A DNA stretch of 64,000 bases from Rhyacophila brunnea (Eukaryota > Arthropoda > Insecta > Trichoptera > Rhyacophilidae). Under the pieces are notes generated by a model. It was given only the letters and a program-made list of their open reading frames with translations, searched no databases and had not been told where the DNA came from. The translations under genes and the position numbers were made by a program. The stretch is taken from contig JAGYXB010001403.1 of NCBI GenBank assembly GCA_022495005.1, positions 455,062 through 519,061 on the forward strand, read 5' to 3'. Below, piece by piece: positions 11,535-22,832 of this stretch. Position 1 is the stretch's first letter. Each line of letters opens with the position of its first letter.

Positions 11535-12031
11535 CAGTAGCGAAGGGTGGAGGAAAGCTGTTAAGATCCGCCATAAATAGTGCACATTAAACCCTGCCTA
11601 AATCAAACGATAATAGTTTTGATATATTTTGGACGATACGACAAAATATTACACACTTTTTCATTCATACTTATTTATTTTCGTTGGTTTAAAATACATA
11701 TTACGTACATAATATTGTTAGTTCATTTTTTTTATATTCATTAAGCCCTGCCTAAACCAAACTATGATAGATATTATTCTACCTATAAAATATCCAAAGC
11801 TATGTATGATTTAATTGCATAATTTTAGATATTTTATAGATAGACGAGTATTTTTTTACTATTATTTATTATGCCTCGGATTCGCAGGGTTTAATTGAAT
11901 TTTAAATACTAACCAATATCGTCTGTAAATTGTAGTCTTATTTTAATGAAAAGAAATACGTATGACTGACAAAGTTTACTGTGCACTATTTATGGCGGAT
12001 CTTAACAGCCTACCTCCACCCTTCGCCACCA
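11535..12031. mobile_element. hAT-like MITE (family hAT-E), copy 2
   Basis: Inverted arms of about 55 bp share 'gcgaagggtggagg', 'gctgttaagatccgccataa' and 'atagtgcaca'. The left tip is 'cagtagcg'; the right tip has lost the canonical last bases. Flanking 8-mers ccatgctg (11527-11534) and ccatgcag (12032-12039) match at 7 of 8 positions. The internal sequence is AT-rich and non-coding. The same arms are seen at 3681-3986. Confidence 0.72.
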
Positions 12032-12554
12032 CCATGCAGGTATAATATTTTGCAATTTACACTATACAATATAGATAGACGATTTAATTGATTTTTTGTT
12101 TTAAAAAAAAAGGAATTTTAGAAATATTGTAGTGTCCAAGTATTTATGTCTATCGTCATTCAAATTGTCTATGTTTTTAAGAAACAAAAATGGGAGGAGG
12201 CGATTCTTTGGGATTCTCACGCGGGTGGCTGAGTTCCTTGGTGGCGGATCTGGAAATAGATTAGATATTATGTAAACATAATCTATAAATGTAAATAATG
12301 CAAAAATCGATGTGTAACTTATTACAATGTTTTCGTAAAAGAAAACGTCTTGTTTGATAAATAATTGAAATATTAGTATCCCAACATTCTAAAATACGTT
12401 AGTTACCTATAATATCTTAATCTGTGCTGAGGAATTATCTTAAGCGAAATTTGATTCCGATACTTCAAACGTTACATAATATATTTACGAATACTCAAGA
12501 GACATACGTCAGAAATTCAATTTAACTTATAGTGATAGCACATATTATGGTATA

Positions 12555-13855
12555 TACGAGGGTGGCTCAATAATTCCTTAGAAAAAAGCATTAAATCAGT
12601 TTTTATTTTTGTATTTTTATTTTATTTCTCAACATAATCTCCTTGGAGCTCAATACACTTGGTTAGACGTTTCTCAATTTTTTTTAAACCGTCAGAAAAA
12701 TAAATTTTCGGAAGGTCCTCAAAATAAGCATTTGTCCGATCGATGACTTCTTCATTTGAAAAAAAACGTTGTCCACTTAGCCATTTTTTAAGTTTGGGAA
12801 TAGGAAAAAGTCACTGGGGGCTAAATCTGGCGAATACGGTGGGTGGTCGAACAATTCGAACTTCAATTCTTCAATTTTAACCATTGATCGTAAACATGTG
12901 TGAACACGGGCATTGTCCTGATGAAAGAGGATTTTTTTCCTGTTTAAATGAGGCCGTTTTTCTTCAATTTTGTTTTTTAGCTGGTCCAATAAAGATGCAT
13001 AATAATCCCCCTGTTATTGTTTTTCCTTTTTCCAAATAGTCAACGAAAATAATTCCACGTGCATCCCAAAATACAGCAGCCATAACCTTACCAGCTGATT
13101 TTACGGTTTTCGCCTTCTTTGGACATGGTTCGCCTTTCGCAATCCACTGCTTTGACTGTTCTTTCGTCTCGGGAGTATAGTGGTGTATCCATGTTTCATC
13201 TACAGTTACAAAGCGACGAAAAAATTCATCCGGATTGCGTTGCATGAGCGACAACAGGGCTTTAGAGGCCACCACCCTATTGCGTTTATTGTCGACTGTG
13301 AGCAAACGCGGCACCCATCTTGCAGAAATATTTTTCATGCCCAATTTGTCATGTAAAATAGAAATGACGCTACCTTTTGAGATCCCTGTAACCTCAATTA
13401 TCTCACTCAACTTTAATCTTCGGTCACTTAACACCATTTCGTGGATTTTATTGATCATTTCTGGTGTAGTCACCTCTACAGGACGTCCTGAGCGTGGTTC
13501 ATCCTTTGTTGATGTACGACCACGTTTAAATTCATTTAAACAGTTATAAATAGTTGCAAGTGAAGGAGCAGATATGCCGTGAACTAAATCCAACTCATTT
13601 TTTATTTCCTTTGCTGTTAACCCTTTTATATTAAAATGTTTAATAACAGCTCTAAACTCAATTTTCTCCATTTTTCCATTTTCCACAAGCAAATTTTTTT
13701 TTAAAATGTACGAGAAACACACAACAACCCGACCAATCTGATTGAAACTTCGCAGCATACTGAATCGGTAGTGCCGCTGCATGAAAACAAACCGCTTACA
13801 GTACTAGTCGCGCCACCTGTCGGCTTTTCTAAGGACTTATTGACCCACCCTCGTA
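12555..13855 (-). mobile_element. mariner transposon, about 1.3 kb
   Basis: Inverted terminal repeats of about 28 bp begin 'cgagggtgg' and read inward 'tcaataattcctta' on the left and 'tcaataagtcctta' on the right. They sit in TA-rich flanks (tatata on both sides) consistent with the TA target of Tc1/mariner elements. The length and single minus-strand transposase gene match the standard mariner plan. The two TIRs differ at only a few positions, so the copy is not very old, but the transposase carries two frameshifts. Confidence 0.92.
12622..13671 (-). pseudogene. mariner transposase, D,D34D, broken by two frameshifts
   Basis: The transposase would cut and paste the element at TA sites. The start is taken at 13671 (MEKIEF...), 37 codons inside the longest open frame, because this is where mariner homology begins. 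The total of about 349 codons equals the normal family length. Landmarks in order: N-terminal helix-turn-helix region (residues 1-110, with 'RSGRPVE'), WVPRLL at about 119-124, first catalytic Asp at about 158 in 'VTVDETWIHH', second in 'HQDNARVHT', third in 'YSPDLAPSDF', with 34 residues between the last two. One extra base in the C run at 13007-13011 shifts the frame after 'ITG'. One missing base in the T run at 12784-12789 shifts it again just after the third Asp. All catalytic residues remain, but the product is truncated. Both lesions are in homopolymers, so assembly error is possible. Confidence 0.92.
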
Positions 13856-14286
13856 TATATGAAGCGAATTCAGTACCTATCAATATTAAATAAATTCAAA
13901 TTCGTTGTTTTAAAATTCGTCAGCTGAATGCAAAACTATTCTAACTGACATTTGAAATGTTTTAGAAGGGAGTTCTTTGAAACACTACTTAAAGTATTTA
14001 TTATTTGTAAAGATAAATAATATATACCTACATCATATTATTTTAATAGGACTATCAATGAAAAAAAATGCATAAATGTGGCTATATAAATAATACATAA
14101 CTTAAATAAGATGTTTCAAGAGAGTAAAATATTTCAAATGTGAGTTAATAATAACAATAATAATAATAATAAATAGAATAATAATTCTGTATTCAGCTGA
14201 CGAATTGTTTTTTAGAAGTTTTGTACCTTTCCATTTGAATAGTTTTTTTCCCCATTCATGTTTCACATTAAGCATTCTAAACAAAT
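13856..14286. other. Unassigned stretch with an AAT microsatellite
   Basis: AT-rich, with a short (aat)n tract near 14149-14172. No gene or repeat family was recognised. Confidence 0.4.
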
Positions 14287-14458
14287 CTAGTCATCCAGTG
14301 ATTCGTAAGATGTACAAAACGTCCGCTAGGTCCTAGAGGCCGCTGGATCGATGGAATGGCATTCTGCGGAAGTACGTGGCTACGCAACTCACAGGACCGA
14401 GAGAAGTGGAATAAGTTTGGAGAGTCCTTCATCCAACAGTGGATAGATTCAGGCTGAT
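14287..14458 (+). pseudogene. RTE-like LINE 3' tail
   Basis: The sequence parallels the last part of the RTE copies at 57452-57883 and 61785-62442. Shared pieces are a 'GRWID'-like stretch, 'ggaagtacgtggc', 'caggaccgagaga' and the end 'caacagtggatagattcagg' followed by 'ctgatga'. It is strongly 5'-truncated, with stops in the old reading frame. A SINE C copy begins about 45 bp downstream. Confidence 0.65.
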
Positions 14459-14501
14459 GAAGTGATATGGCCTGCCTAAGACTTTTTCTTAAGCACTGCA
14501 A

Positions 14502-14612
14502 TGAGGCCTAATTACAGTAGTGAAATACATCACAGAAACGCCCAGGTTTGAGAAAATAAAAACACGCGGATATTGTGTGACCTCACTGGAAATCGAATCC
14601 GGAACCCTGGAT
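14502..14612 (-). mobile_element. SINE C (tRNA-derived), truncated copy
   Basis: On the minus strand a B-box-like 'ggattcgatttcc' precedes a body that matches the complement of 59500-59672: 'atgaggcctaattacagtag', 'gaaataa', 'cccaggt' and 'tattgtgtgacc' occur in order. A third copy of the B-box end lies near 21115-21180. The A-box end is poorly preserved here. The class is inferred from the B-box motif and dispersion. Confidence 0.6.
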
Positions 14613-14904
14613 ATGAGAAGGAAGTGACTTGAGAATTACATTTCGAGAGCAGATTATTACATTATTCTTCATAGTCCATGTTTGGTTTTTAGTAGGAGCA
14701 TATTAATATATGGACACCACGTGGCATCTTTTATTATCAATTATATATCAATTATTGTTGCTTGACATTTTCCCGTCAAGCCAGTATCTCATAGCGCCAC
14801 CGTATATATATCTCTTGGCTGATATTTAGCGACTTTTCAAGACGCTGGAATCCGGTTGTCTTGATGAAAAATATACATGTAATTATGTACACAAAGTGAA
14901 GTAG

Positions 14905-15112
14905 TAGACAGAACGTCCTCCTCAAAATTCGTGGTTTGTGGGCTTAAATCCCGCGGCTGGATAAAACTTGCACATGTTGCTTTTTAATCCAGGTATGGTC
15001 ACATTGGTTTTGGCATTGAAGTTAATGGCATTACCAAAGCACAACCGCCCCGCACCACACCTGGCCTTAATCGAGGGTATCACGGGACCCTACGTTTGGG
15101 TGTGAAGCATCA
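14905..15112 (+). repeat. Possible SINE with a degenerate tRNA-like head
   Basis: A B-box-like 'gggcttaaatcccgcggc' follows a possible A-box region at about 14905. A body of relatively high GC then ends near 'cctacgtttgggtgtg'. Only one copy is visible in the window, so this could be a single tRNA relic or chance. Confidence 0.3.
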
Positions 15113-16106
15113 TTTTCTTTATGACTGGGAATTTCTCAGGAGTAGTACGTAATTATGTTCTCAAATGTGCTTTGACTAAATTTACATGACTTTAAGTTAA
15201 GAGTACCCATGGGATAAATGAGCACATATAGGCAATGAGGATTGGGTTTGTCGTCAAAAAAGTCTTTTAGAGCAAATTACTATAATGTAGAATACTATAG
15301 TATGTACTATATAATATATATATATATATCTGCCATGAAGCGAAAATACCTTTTTATTTTATTTTTGATTACACAAAAATTCTAATCAAATGGTTTCACC
15401 AAACTTTTTTCACGACCTCATTACTGACTGACTGAATTGTTTTTTGAAAATAATAATAAAAATATTTAGTCCTTTAAAAATCTCACATAAGATGTCTTAG
15501 ATATTTTATGTTTTATTAAATTCTAGCTTTGTTTTCATTACATAGGCGAACATAATATTTTTAAGAGCAAAATTTTTAAATCTGATCTTTGACATTTTTC
15601 CATACGACAAACTTTTCCTTTATTAACTTATCTGTTTTCCGGTGGGAGCATGTATTTATACTTTTATAAGTTTGGATTCGAGAGAAATGTAATACTAAGA
15701 CAGAGACTTTAAAATTTATTCGATAGTGGGATAGTTAATTAATTTTAATAAATTTTCAACAGATTTAAAAATATTTATTGATCAGTTATCATTAAATTAC
15801 CTATTATAAAATATATTACTAAGTTAGTACCTACTTTCTTAATAAGTGGCGGTTTTTTGTCGTTCAACTGACTATTGAATGTTGAACAACAAATCGAAAG
15901 GAATCTTACGATGTATAGATTTAAGTTGAATCGATGACTTTAAGTGAAATAAACAAATTTTGACGTGCCGATGAGAAATTTTATCACCTTGTAAATAGCT
16001 TGCAAGCCAACCATTTTACTTGAATGCTGATTTATTGTTGAATCGAAAAAAGTTGAAAGGACTCCAACTTCACTCAATTCTACTTTGTTGAAATATGTTA
16101 ACTAAA
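15113..16106. other. Unassigned AT-rich stretch
   Basis: A (ta)n tract lies near 15312-15329. Nothing else was recognised. Confidence 0.4.
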
Positions 16107-16555
16107 CCGCCCGGACATTGCTGCCCAGACATTACCGCCCAGACATTGCAGCCAAACCAAATACGCCCGTACCATTGCTTGTCAATACCGCCCGGAAAAA
16201 TCCGCCTAGACAAAAACGCCCGCAAAAATACAAATATATAAAACAAGACGTGATCTTCTGGTTTTTCGAATTGCGTATCGATAGAAATTTACATACATAC
16301 GATAATTATGTGTGATTTGAGATTCAATCCATGGCAGCTGTTAGTAGTTAGTTATTGCCTTTGTATGTTAGTATTTCTAATTTAGAATATTTAAGAATGT
16401 TAGCACACAATATTGAAATTTAATTTAAAATATTTTATATTTTTTTATATCTTTATTCGTATGTTTTTTTTTATCTGTGTATCTAAAAATATAATATTAT
16501 GTAAAAATTGTCTCATTTTTTTTGCGGCAATATCTGAACGGTAATGTCCGGGGGT
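16107..16555. mobile_element. Inverted-repeat element with arms made of 14-bp units
   Basis: The left arm holds three consecutive 14-mers: ccgcccggacattg (16107-16120), ctgcccagacatta (16121-16134) and ccgcccagacattg (16135-16148). The right arm holds two consecutive units in inverted orientation: complements of ccgttcagatattg (16528-16541) and acccccggacatta (16542-16555). Further degenerate cgcccg-type words follow inside the left arm up to 16220. The AT-rich centre encodes nothing. Iterated terminal arms recall foldback-type DNA transposons; the family was not identified. Its boundaries and target duplication are uncertain. Confidence 0.55.
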
Positions 16556-16940
16556 TTTGGTTCATGCGGTTTTGTTGGGGCTCCGTTCTAAATCTAAATT
16601 ATATAATATGTACAATTAATACTAGTAGTTTGCACTAACAACGTAAAATACTATTACTGCTCCAATACCATACTATAATGAAGGCTAGTTTATGGAGGAA
16701 AGGTTGTTAACAAGCCGCTCAACTCATTAGGTTCATGTTTTCGTGGCGACTGTATTGAAATGCGAATTGGATTCAGCCGCGAGGTTTGAAGTTTGAACCC
16801 ACATTCCTCTAATTTAGACGCGGGTATTCAGTCTCCCACTCCAGTATGAGCATAAATTCGAGATCCCATGCAAACAATGTCATTGTTAATAACGAAACAA
16901 TTCAAAATATGTTTAGTTTACGATATTTTCTTTATCAGAT

Positions 16941-17033
16941 TTGTATTTTTATGAGAAATGGATGTTATCCACTTGCTTGACCTATTAGATCCATTTCTGG
17001 GTTCAAGCGCACATTGGAAAACAACATAATATG
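16941..17033 (-). mobile_element. SINE A, internal fragment
   Basis: Matches the family segment 'gagaaatggatgttatccac', 'ttgcttgacctattagatcc' and 'attggaaaacaa' in antisense orientation. The terminal 'ccgatc' end and the A-box head are missing. This is an old fragment. Confidence 0.55.
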
Positions 17034-17499
17034 ATTTTGTATATCGTCACCTTACTATTAACACTTGTCTTCAGTTACGGGATGCACAAATTTGTGTTTT
17101 TGCTAATCGCTTATCAAATGTAAATAATAACACGTTTATTACAAAATCAATTAAAAGTCCCCGTTTACATTGTAAGTCCGATATTATGGAAAAATGAAGT
17201 TTGTTCGACAATTTTAAACAAAAAAACATTATAAATCTTATCAAAACCTTGGTTCTCTAGACTAGTATGCTGTCCATCTATCGACAAATTTTAAAAACTC
17301 GTAGGTCTCGTGGTTTCAAACATGGAATTAAAACCTCGTATTTCACAACCAGTGTTAGCAGATTCATCAATTAGAGAGGTGTTTAAAGTATTGTTTTTAT
17401 TCCTTCCTTCCTCTCAAACAGTTACGAGATTTTAATAGTAAGGTGACGATATGCGAGTTATACTATTATTATTTCTACGTACATTGAATACATTTATAC
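17034..17499. other. Unassigned AT-rich stretch
   Basis: No gene, RNA or repeat was recognised. Confidence 0.35.
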
Positions 17500-17600
17500 C
17501 ACGGATTCCCAAAGTGGGCGCTACCACCTCATGTAGGCGCCGGTGGGGTCTGGGTGTATTGCTGCCAATATAGCGGCAGTGATGAGCAGGTGAGTAATGA
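17500..17600 (+). mobile_element. Possible hAT terminus
   Basis: The sequence 'cacggattcccaaagtggg' at 17500 resembles the widespread hAT end CAGTGGTTCCCAAAGTGGG. It is followed by a GC-rich stretch with a hairpin-like 'ggcgctaccacc...ggcgccggtgg'. No matching right end or TSD was located. It may be the left end of an element that includes repeat H. Confidence 0.35.
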
Positions 17601-17842
17601 CGAGTTTTATATACTTAGATTAAAAAAAATGGTACCCCAACAATAGGATTATCCTAGCAATCTAGTGTGATTATAGACATTTTCATCGCTGTTATTGAAT
17701 TATTTTAATAAAATATAGTTTTATATTTCCGGTTCGAATTTGTTTATTTTATTATAAGCTGTTTGAAATTCAAAAATTATACACATAGCTACATACATAT
17801 TTAGGTGAAATAAAATAAAAAAGATACAATAATAATTTTATT

Positions 17843-18231
17843 GGTTAAGAGCGTACAGAAGTGAAACGGCATATAATTTTCAACACTATGTGCAACGAAA
17901 TCTCGAGGCGCGTTGCCATTCGGAGAGCGATAGTCGACCTGTTCGCACGTCAATTTATTTTATGATGGAGTCAGATGAATATATTCTTAAATCGTGTAAA
18001 GATGACTTAAAAACGTTCCGCATGTACTCGAAAAAGAAAAGATGTCAATGAATATACTATTATTATTACGAATATAATAATAAACATAACATAAAAAGGA
18101 CGCATGTTGAATTTTTATGACACATCATATTTCGTTCGGTTCGCGTCATTTGCACCCGCGACCCGCAATCCGCGCATAGCCTAGTCACGATCTTTTTAGA
18201 CCATGCCTCAGCTGAGGTATAGCCTTAACGC
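17843..18231 (-). repeat. Dispersed repeat H, copy 1
   Basis: The reverse complement of this segment matches 54388-54771 over nearly its whole length. Shared landmarks are 'gtgaaacggca', 'attttcaac', 'aaatcgtgtaaagatgact', 'atgtcaatgaatat', 'caatccgcgcatagcctag' and 'gaggtatagccttaa'. Similarity stops abruptly after 'tagccttaa' at 18231 and 54388, which marks a real end. No coding potential is clear. hAT-like end motifs lie near both copies, so a non-autonomous hAT is possible. Confidence 0.6.
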
Positions 18232-18360
18232 GGGTACGAATTTTGCTAAGGTACAAAAGGGCAGCATATCGATTTTCAATTAAATATTGTATAATATTCT
18301 AGTCTTTTTATGAAAAGTTTTAAGTTGTAAAGTATGATATAACGCCATATTATGCCACTA

Positions 18361-18418
18361 GAGATGACCATGCAAAAATGCTGGATCTAGCAAGAAAAAC
18401 GCTAAGTTTGCGTCGCTG
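18361..18418. mobile_element. Solo right end of a CAGTGTTGCC-type hAT
   Basis: The stretch 'aaaaacgctaagtttgcg' ending in 'tcgctg' is a diverged copy of the right terminus of the hAT element at 38663-39504. The left partner was not found. This is a terminal remnant. Confidence 0.45.
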
Positions 18419-20149
18419 ATAATGTTAATGTTGAATAAATTTTATTTTAATAGTAAAGTGTATCATTTTACTGTTCAAAAGTTGTGTCATTGAAGACATA
18501 TTGATCCCCCGGTATTTATATAGCATTCGGGATTAGTTATCATGTAAAGAGTTGCTGGTCAAGTATAACCATATGCGGTCTTCCGGCTAAGTTATGACAT
18601 GTGTCCACGTGGCTGAAAATCACATCGAAGCGAGCAAAAGTCAGCTGACCTAACCTAACTTAAGTGGTCGTTAAAAGGACCTCCTGCCAGGCGACGACAT
18701 GACTTTTAGATTTGATCTGACAAGCAAAAACTGGCTTCATCACATCAGCTGTTAATACTTCCACCAAGTTACTGGTTGACACGGACGAAGCCTGTAGGCT
18801 GTTAAGTGCTTGATTTAATTAAAATATTACGCTTGCCGTTTGATTTATTTTCGCGAAAACAATCATTTTCAAGTTTTAGGAAATGTTGATAATTTTGTAA
18901 ATTTTCTTACTCTCAAAGCGGAAATTGAAAAACTAGATACTGTCAAATATAATTATACTATAGATTTCTTGTTAATTTAATAATAGAATTTACATACTTT
19001 AGTGAAATTAAACTAATTAAGATCGAAAAAATAATGTTGAAGTAGTGCCAGAATCTTTAAAAGTGGATGAGTGGGCTCGATCACGAATTCGATAAAAATC
19101 ACATGTTTTTCAATATGTGTTTTATCCAAAGCATGTACTCAATGTATTTGGTGAAAAAGGTCTGTTATGTAACCTGAATTCCATGGATACACATATACAT
19201 AAAATAGCTACCTAACAACTAATAAACTAACTTCACTTCACTAAGTCATAGAAACATTTATTTTATATTGTTTTTAAATATAAAACTATCATTAAAAAAT
19301 ACTATTTGACAGAACAGAGTAGGTACATGGTTGATTAATTAAAAGTAGCCTAATAATTAAATGATAAATGTCATCAGATTAGCAGTCAAAATTAAAACAG
19401 TCGATAATTACTATATAGTTCAAATCAAATATAATGTTGTATATTTTGATCAGTATCACACACGTGGAAAATTTATGTAATGTTGATTCTTGAAATCGAT
19501 TTTAGGTTTTCATTTAATTAAAAATTTCTCTGCAATATAAATGTCTGAAACTTTAAAACAAATTGTAAATTGTATTAAGTGTTGTATAATTTTTACGTGA
19601 TAATATCATTCGTTGTATGCGCACGAGAATGTTTTCAACCTTGACTTGTCATAAAATAATAATTATCAAATTTGAATTGCAAATATCTGACATTTTAATG
19701 GCGAATGACGAATAATAGCTATATTATGACGATTTCAGCTAGTCTGGTAATATCAACAAAGATAAGAAAACGTTTTCTAAATAAAAAACATTTAATAATA
19801 TTATAGTGTTCAACGACGTTATTTTTTTTTATAAAATGACATCAGTTTATGATGAACTTACTTGATTTTAAATTAATTCTTAAAATTTAAGATAGTGGAG
19901 AGCACACCTTCCCGGAAAATTCACCGCTGCGGACACTGAGTAAGGACTAGAAACTACGTTATATTATGATGATTTTCACTATTTCTTTGTGTATATTCAG
20001 GAATAGAAAACAAGAAAAATATACCGATATAACTCATTTAATTGGCTGTAAACTCATAATATATAAAATTATAAAGGAATGACTACAATTAATGATTGTT
20101 TTATGAAATTAAAATGATAAATATTTTTAAATACAGCAGTGAGTAGGTA
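18419..20149. other. Unassigned stretch
   Basis: Mostly AT-rich. A somewhat GC-richer part lies at 18580-18800 without a recognisable product; it looks like decayed repeat but no partner was found. Confidence 0.35.
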
Positions 20150-20416
20150 ACACAGAACAGATAATAAATATAATTCCGATAGGCTATATACCAATAAAGT
20201 AAACTTTGACGTAGGGTTTTGAATGTGCGAGTGTCCTACGAAAACGAACCACGCATTATAGACGTGCAATAGTGTGTGTGAGAGTAGTGTGTGTGAGAGT
20301 AGTTCTCAGTATTCGACACTTGACGTATTCTTAACACGTGTTTAAATTTATCCCGTAGTCTACCTTACTCGAGATCGGGGACCAGCTTCACCTTACCCGT
20401 TAGGTTTATCAGTTCC
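20150..20416 (+). repeat. Dispersed repeat I, copy 1 (uninterrupted)
   Basis: Matches 55278-55956 in direct orientation: 'cacagaaca', 'aattccgataggcta', 'ggttttgaatgtg', 'ccacgcattatagacgtgca', 'gacgtattctt' and 'acccgttaggt' occur in the same order. This copy lacks the 384-bp inverted-repeat insertion seen in the other, so it serves as the empty site. It contains a 16-bp tandem doubling around 'gtgtgtgtgagagtag' at 20271-20302. Confidence 0.65.
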
Positions 20417-20754
20417 CATAATAAACTTTCAATTATATACATTTTTCTTTTTGTACAAAAAGTTTTACATATTTTTTTACTATCACCATATTATGATTAT
20501 TGCTTATATAGGTATCTAATAAGTAAAAGCTTTATTTTAAAGCTTGTAAATTTGTTCATGAGTGTAACTGTGTGCGTCATTAATTATCTGGATATGTTTA
20601 TAGCATTATTTATTATTATTACAAAACATAGGTATTATATACCTATGTACATGTATATATATTCTTTTTTTAACAGGTTTTAACAGGTTTGAGGTCCAGT
20701 GATATTAGTGTAGAGAAACAGTTATGTAAGTAGTAGAAATGAAACAAGCATATA

Positions 20755-21078
20755 CAATATATCGACTGTAGAAAGGAAAAAAAGTCGTAATCCACATGAT
20801 TTTCGGTCAAAGTTAAAATACAAAATAGCCATAACCGCATAATTGCATGATAATTATTAATACTTGGTTTTAATATTCGTAATCTGATATTAATTGTTGA
20901 GTTAATTAAAGAAAAACCAACAAATATGATGGCCAAGTTGTTTTTCCAGCTTCACTTCCTTCTTTTTTTTTTTTAATTACCAGCTAAATTTAAATAATCA
21001 ATCAGCGTTTGCAGACATAACGTGTAATCTAGTCGTTTACAATGATATTATCCAATAAAACCTATTTTGAAAAAACTT
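20755..21078 (+). repeat. Dispersed repeat J, copy 1
   Basis: Matches 37215-37572 in direct orientation, from 'tatcgactgtagaaaggaaa' to 'aataaaacctattttgaaaa'. The end carries an AATAAA motif, so it could be the 3' end of a polyadenylated retroelement transcript. No ORF of note. The class is unknown. Confidence 0.68.
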
Positions 21079-21114
21079 AGGGTTATATCCTTTTTAATTT
21101 CTACAATCGATATG

Positions 21115-21180
21115 TAAATATATTGTGACCTAACCGGGAATCAAATCCGGAACCCCAGATAAAAAAGGCCAGCACCTCAC
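21115..21180 (-). mobile_element. SINE C, B-box-end fragment
   Basis: On the minus strand a B-box-like 'ggatttgattccc' and adjoining 'tattgtgacct' on the plus strand match the SINE C copies at 14502-14612 and 59500-59672. The rest of the body is absent. Confidence 0.5.
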
Positions 21181-21271
21181 GCAGTAAAAGCATAATATTT
21201 TTACGGTTAAAATTTATAATATTTACATTTAAATTATAAACAATATGGTGTGAAATTTAAAAACTTCCTTA

Positions 21272-22041
21272 AGGGGGTACATGCTCAGCGTAGGTGAAAA
21301 TGGAGCTTTTTTGCTATTTTCAAAGCATGATCCAGGACATTCCTTAAACGTTGTAGATAATTTATTTGTATAATTTTGAAGCCTCATTATCCGCGTGTTT
21401 GCACATGCACCTAACCGATTTTTTTTTTGGCTACAGCCGTATGTTGTAGCTTAGCCACTGGAAAATGCCAAAAGAAATGGCGTATTTCAAAAAAACACTA
21501 CCTTATTCTTAGGTCAATAATTATTATAAAGCAATCATTATTCGTAGGATGTTAATGGCATTTGAATGGTCAAAGACATAGCTTATAATTAGTATCTTTA
21601 GAATTATCTTCAAATGTGTTAATCATGCCCATTTTTTGAATAATAAAATGCCTAATTCTTGTCAAATTTGGGATTACAGAGATAATAAATATAATTTTTT
21701 ATCGTAAATATTTAACTATAATAATGTCGACATACATTATACTAATGGTTTTATAAATGCGTTTAAAAATTAATAAACGTAAAAAATCTTAACACCACTG
21801 CACATGCATGTACTGAAATATGACTATATTCTAAAACATTAGAGCGAGACGTTTAAAAGAATACTATTTTATGTAATAAAAATACTTTATGCAATCATCA
21901 AATGTTTGAAATTAATATAAAAGATAATAAGGCTTCAAAATTATATAAATAGATAATCTACAACGTTTAAGGAATGTCCAGGATCATGCTTTGGAAATAC
22001 AATAAAAGCTCCATTTTGACCTACGCTGAGCATGTCCCCCC
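21272..22041. mobile_element. TA-flanked MITE with TIRs of about 115 bp, copy 2
   Basis: The two ends are inverted copies for roughly 115 bp: 'catgctcagcgtaggt', 'catgatccaggacattcc', 'cgttgtagataat' and 'ttttgaagcct' at the left face their complements at the right. The tips are runs of G and C beside TA dinucleotides (21270-21271 and 22042-22043). Part of the interior (21830-21960) is also shared with the copy at 1691-2121. It is 770 bp and non-coding, so probably an internally less deleted relative of the 431-bp copy. Confidence 0.75.
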
Positions 22042-22832
22042 TAATTTGAATAGATGGTGTACATCAAATTACCTTCTGTAAATAGACAGTTCGTACAAAC
22101 ATATACTATTCCATTCCGTAAGGCTTTATGCGAGGGATCGCACATTCAGTGAACGATATCAGTAGCTATTTAACTACATACTTGAAATCTTTCCCAATGA
22201 TTCAAGAAATACGTGAATGCAATTTCAATACATATATTGGCTGATTTCGTCAGGATGTTTACCTTTTATTGGTGTAGTATCGAGGCGGAAACTTATGTCA
22301 TGTAAACAGTCGTAATTCCAAAAATATGCTTACTACCTTATCTTGTCTTATATTTGTATTGGTTTAGTTAGTATTTTTTGTTGCCATAAATGTATTCATT
22401 CATACTACGACGTATGCAATACGTTTGGTCATAAAAAATATTATCACATATTATATACTTTAACTCATCTCCACTCAACTCAACACTTTAACACTTCATG
22501 AAATTATTTGAAAATAAAACAAACTTTCATACAAAACTCGCTCAAAATATAATGACGATTAAGTTAAAAAAAATAGGTACCTACAATAATAAAAATATGA
22601 ATAATTTTCTAAAAAAAAGATAAAAATGATAACATTTATCAAGCTCGCACACAGAAAAATAGTTTGGGGGGGGGGGGAGGGGGTGCATCCATTGCGAAAA
22701 AATACCTATAATAGTTTATTATAGTTTTTTAAGGCAGTGGGAGGGATTTAAAAAAATCTTACAGGTACCACTGACTGCATTTTACCTCGTCTATTACTTA
22801 TAGTTTCCAGGTACCTACCTCATACCCAAATA
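22042..22832. other. Unassigned stretch with a G-rich run
   Basis: A tract of about 14 G followed by A and five more G lies near 22664-22683 and could form a G-quadruplex. The rest is AT-rich without recognised features. Confidence 0.45.

Noticed and set aside
16107..16148. Tandem 14-mers considered as a CRISPR-like array
   Set aside because: Units are contiguous without spacers, few in number, and have an inverted partner array; the DNA is eukaryotic.
22664..22683. Poly-G run as a regulatory quadruplex
   Set aside because: Could fold, but no nearby gene or promoter gives it meaning; may be simple repeat or assembly artefact.
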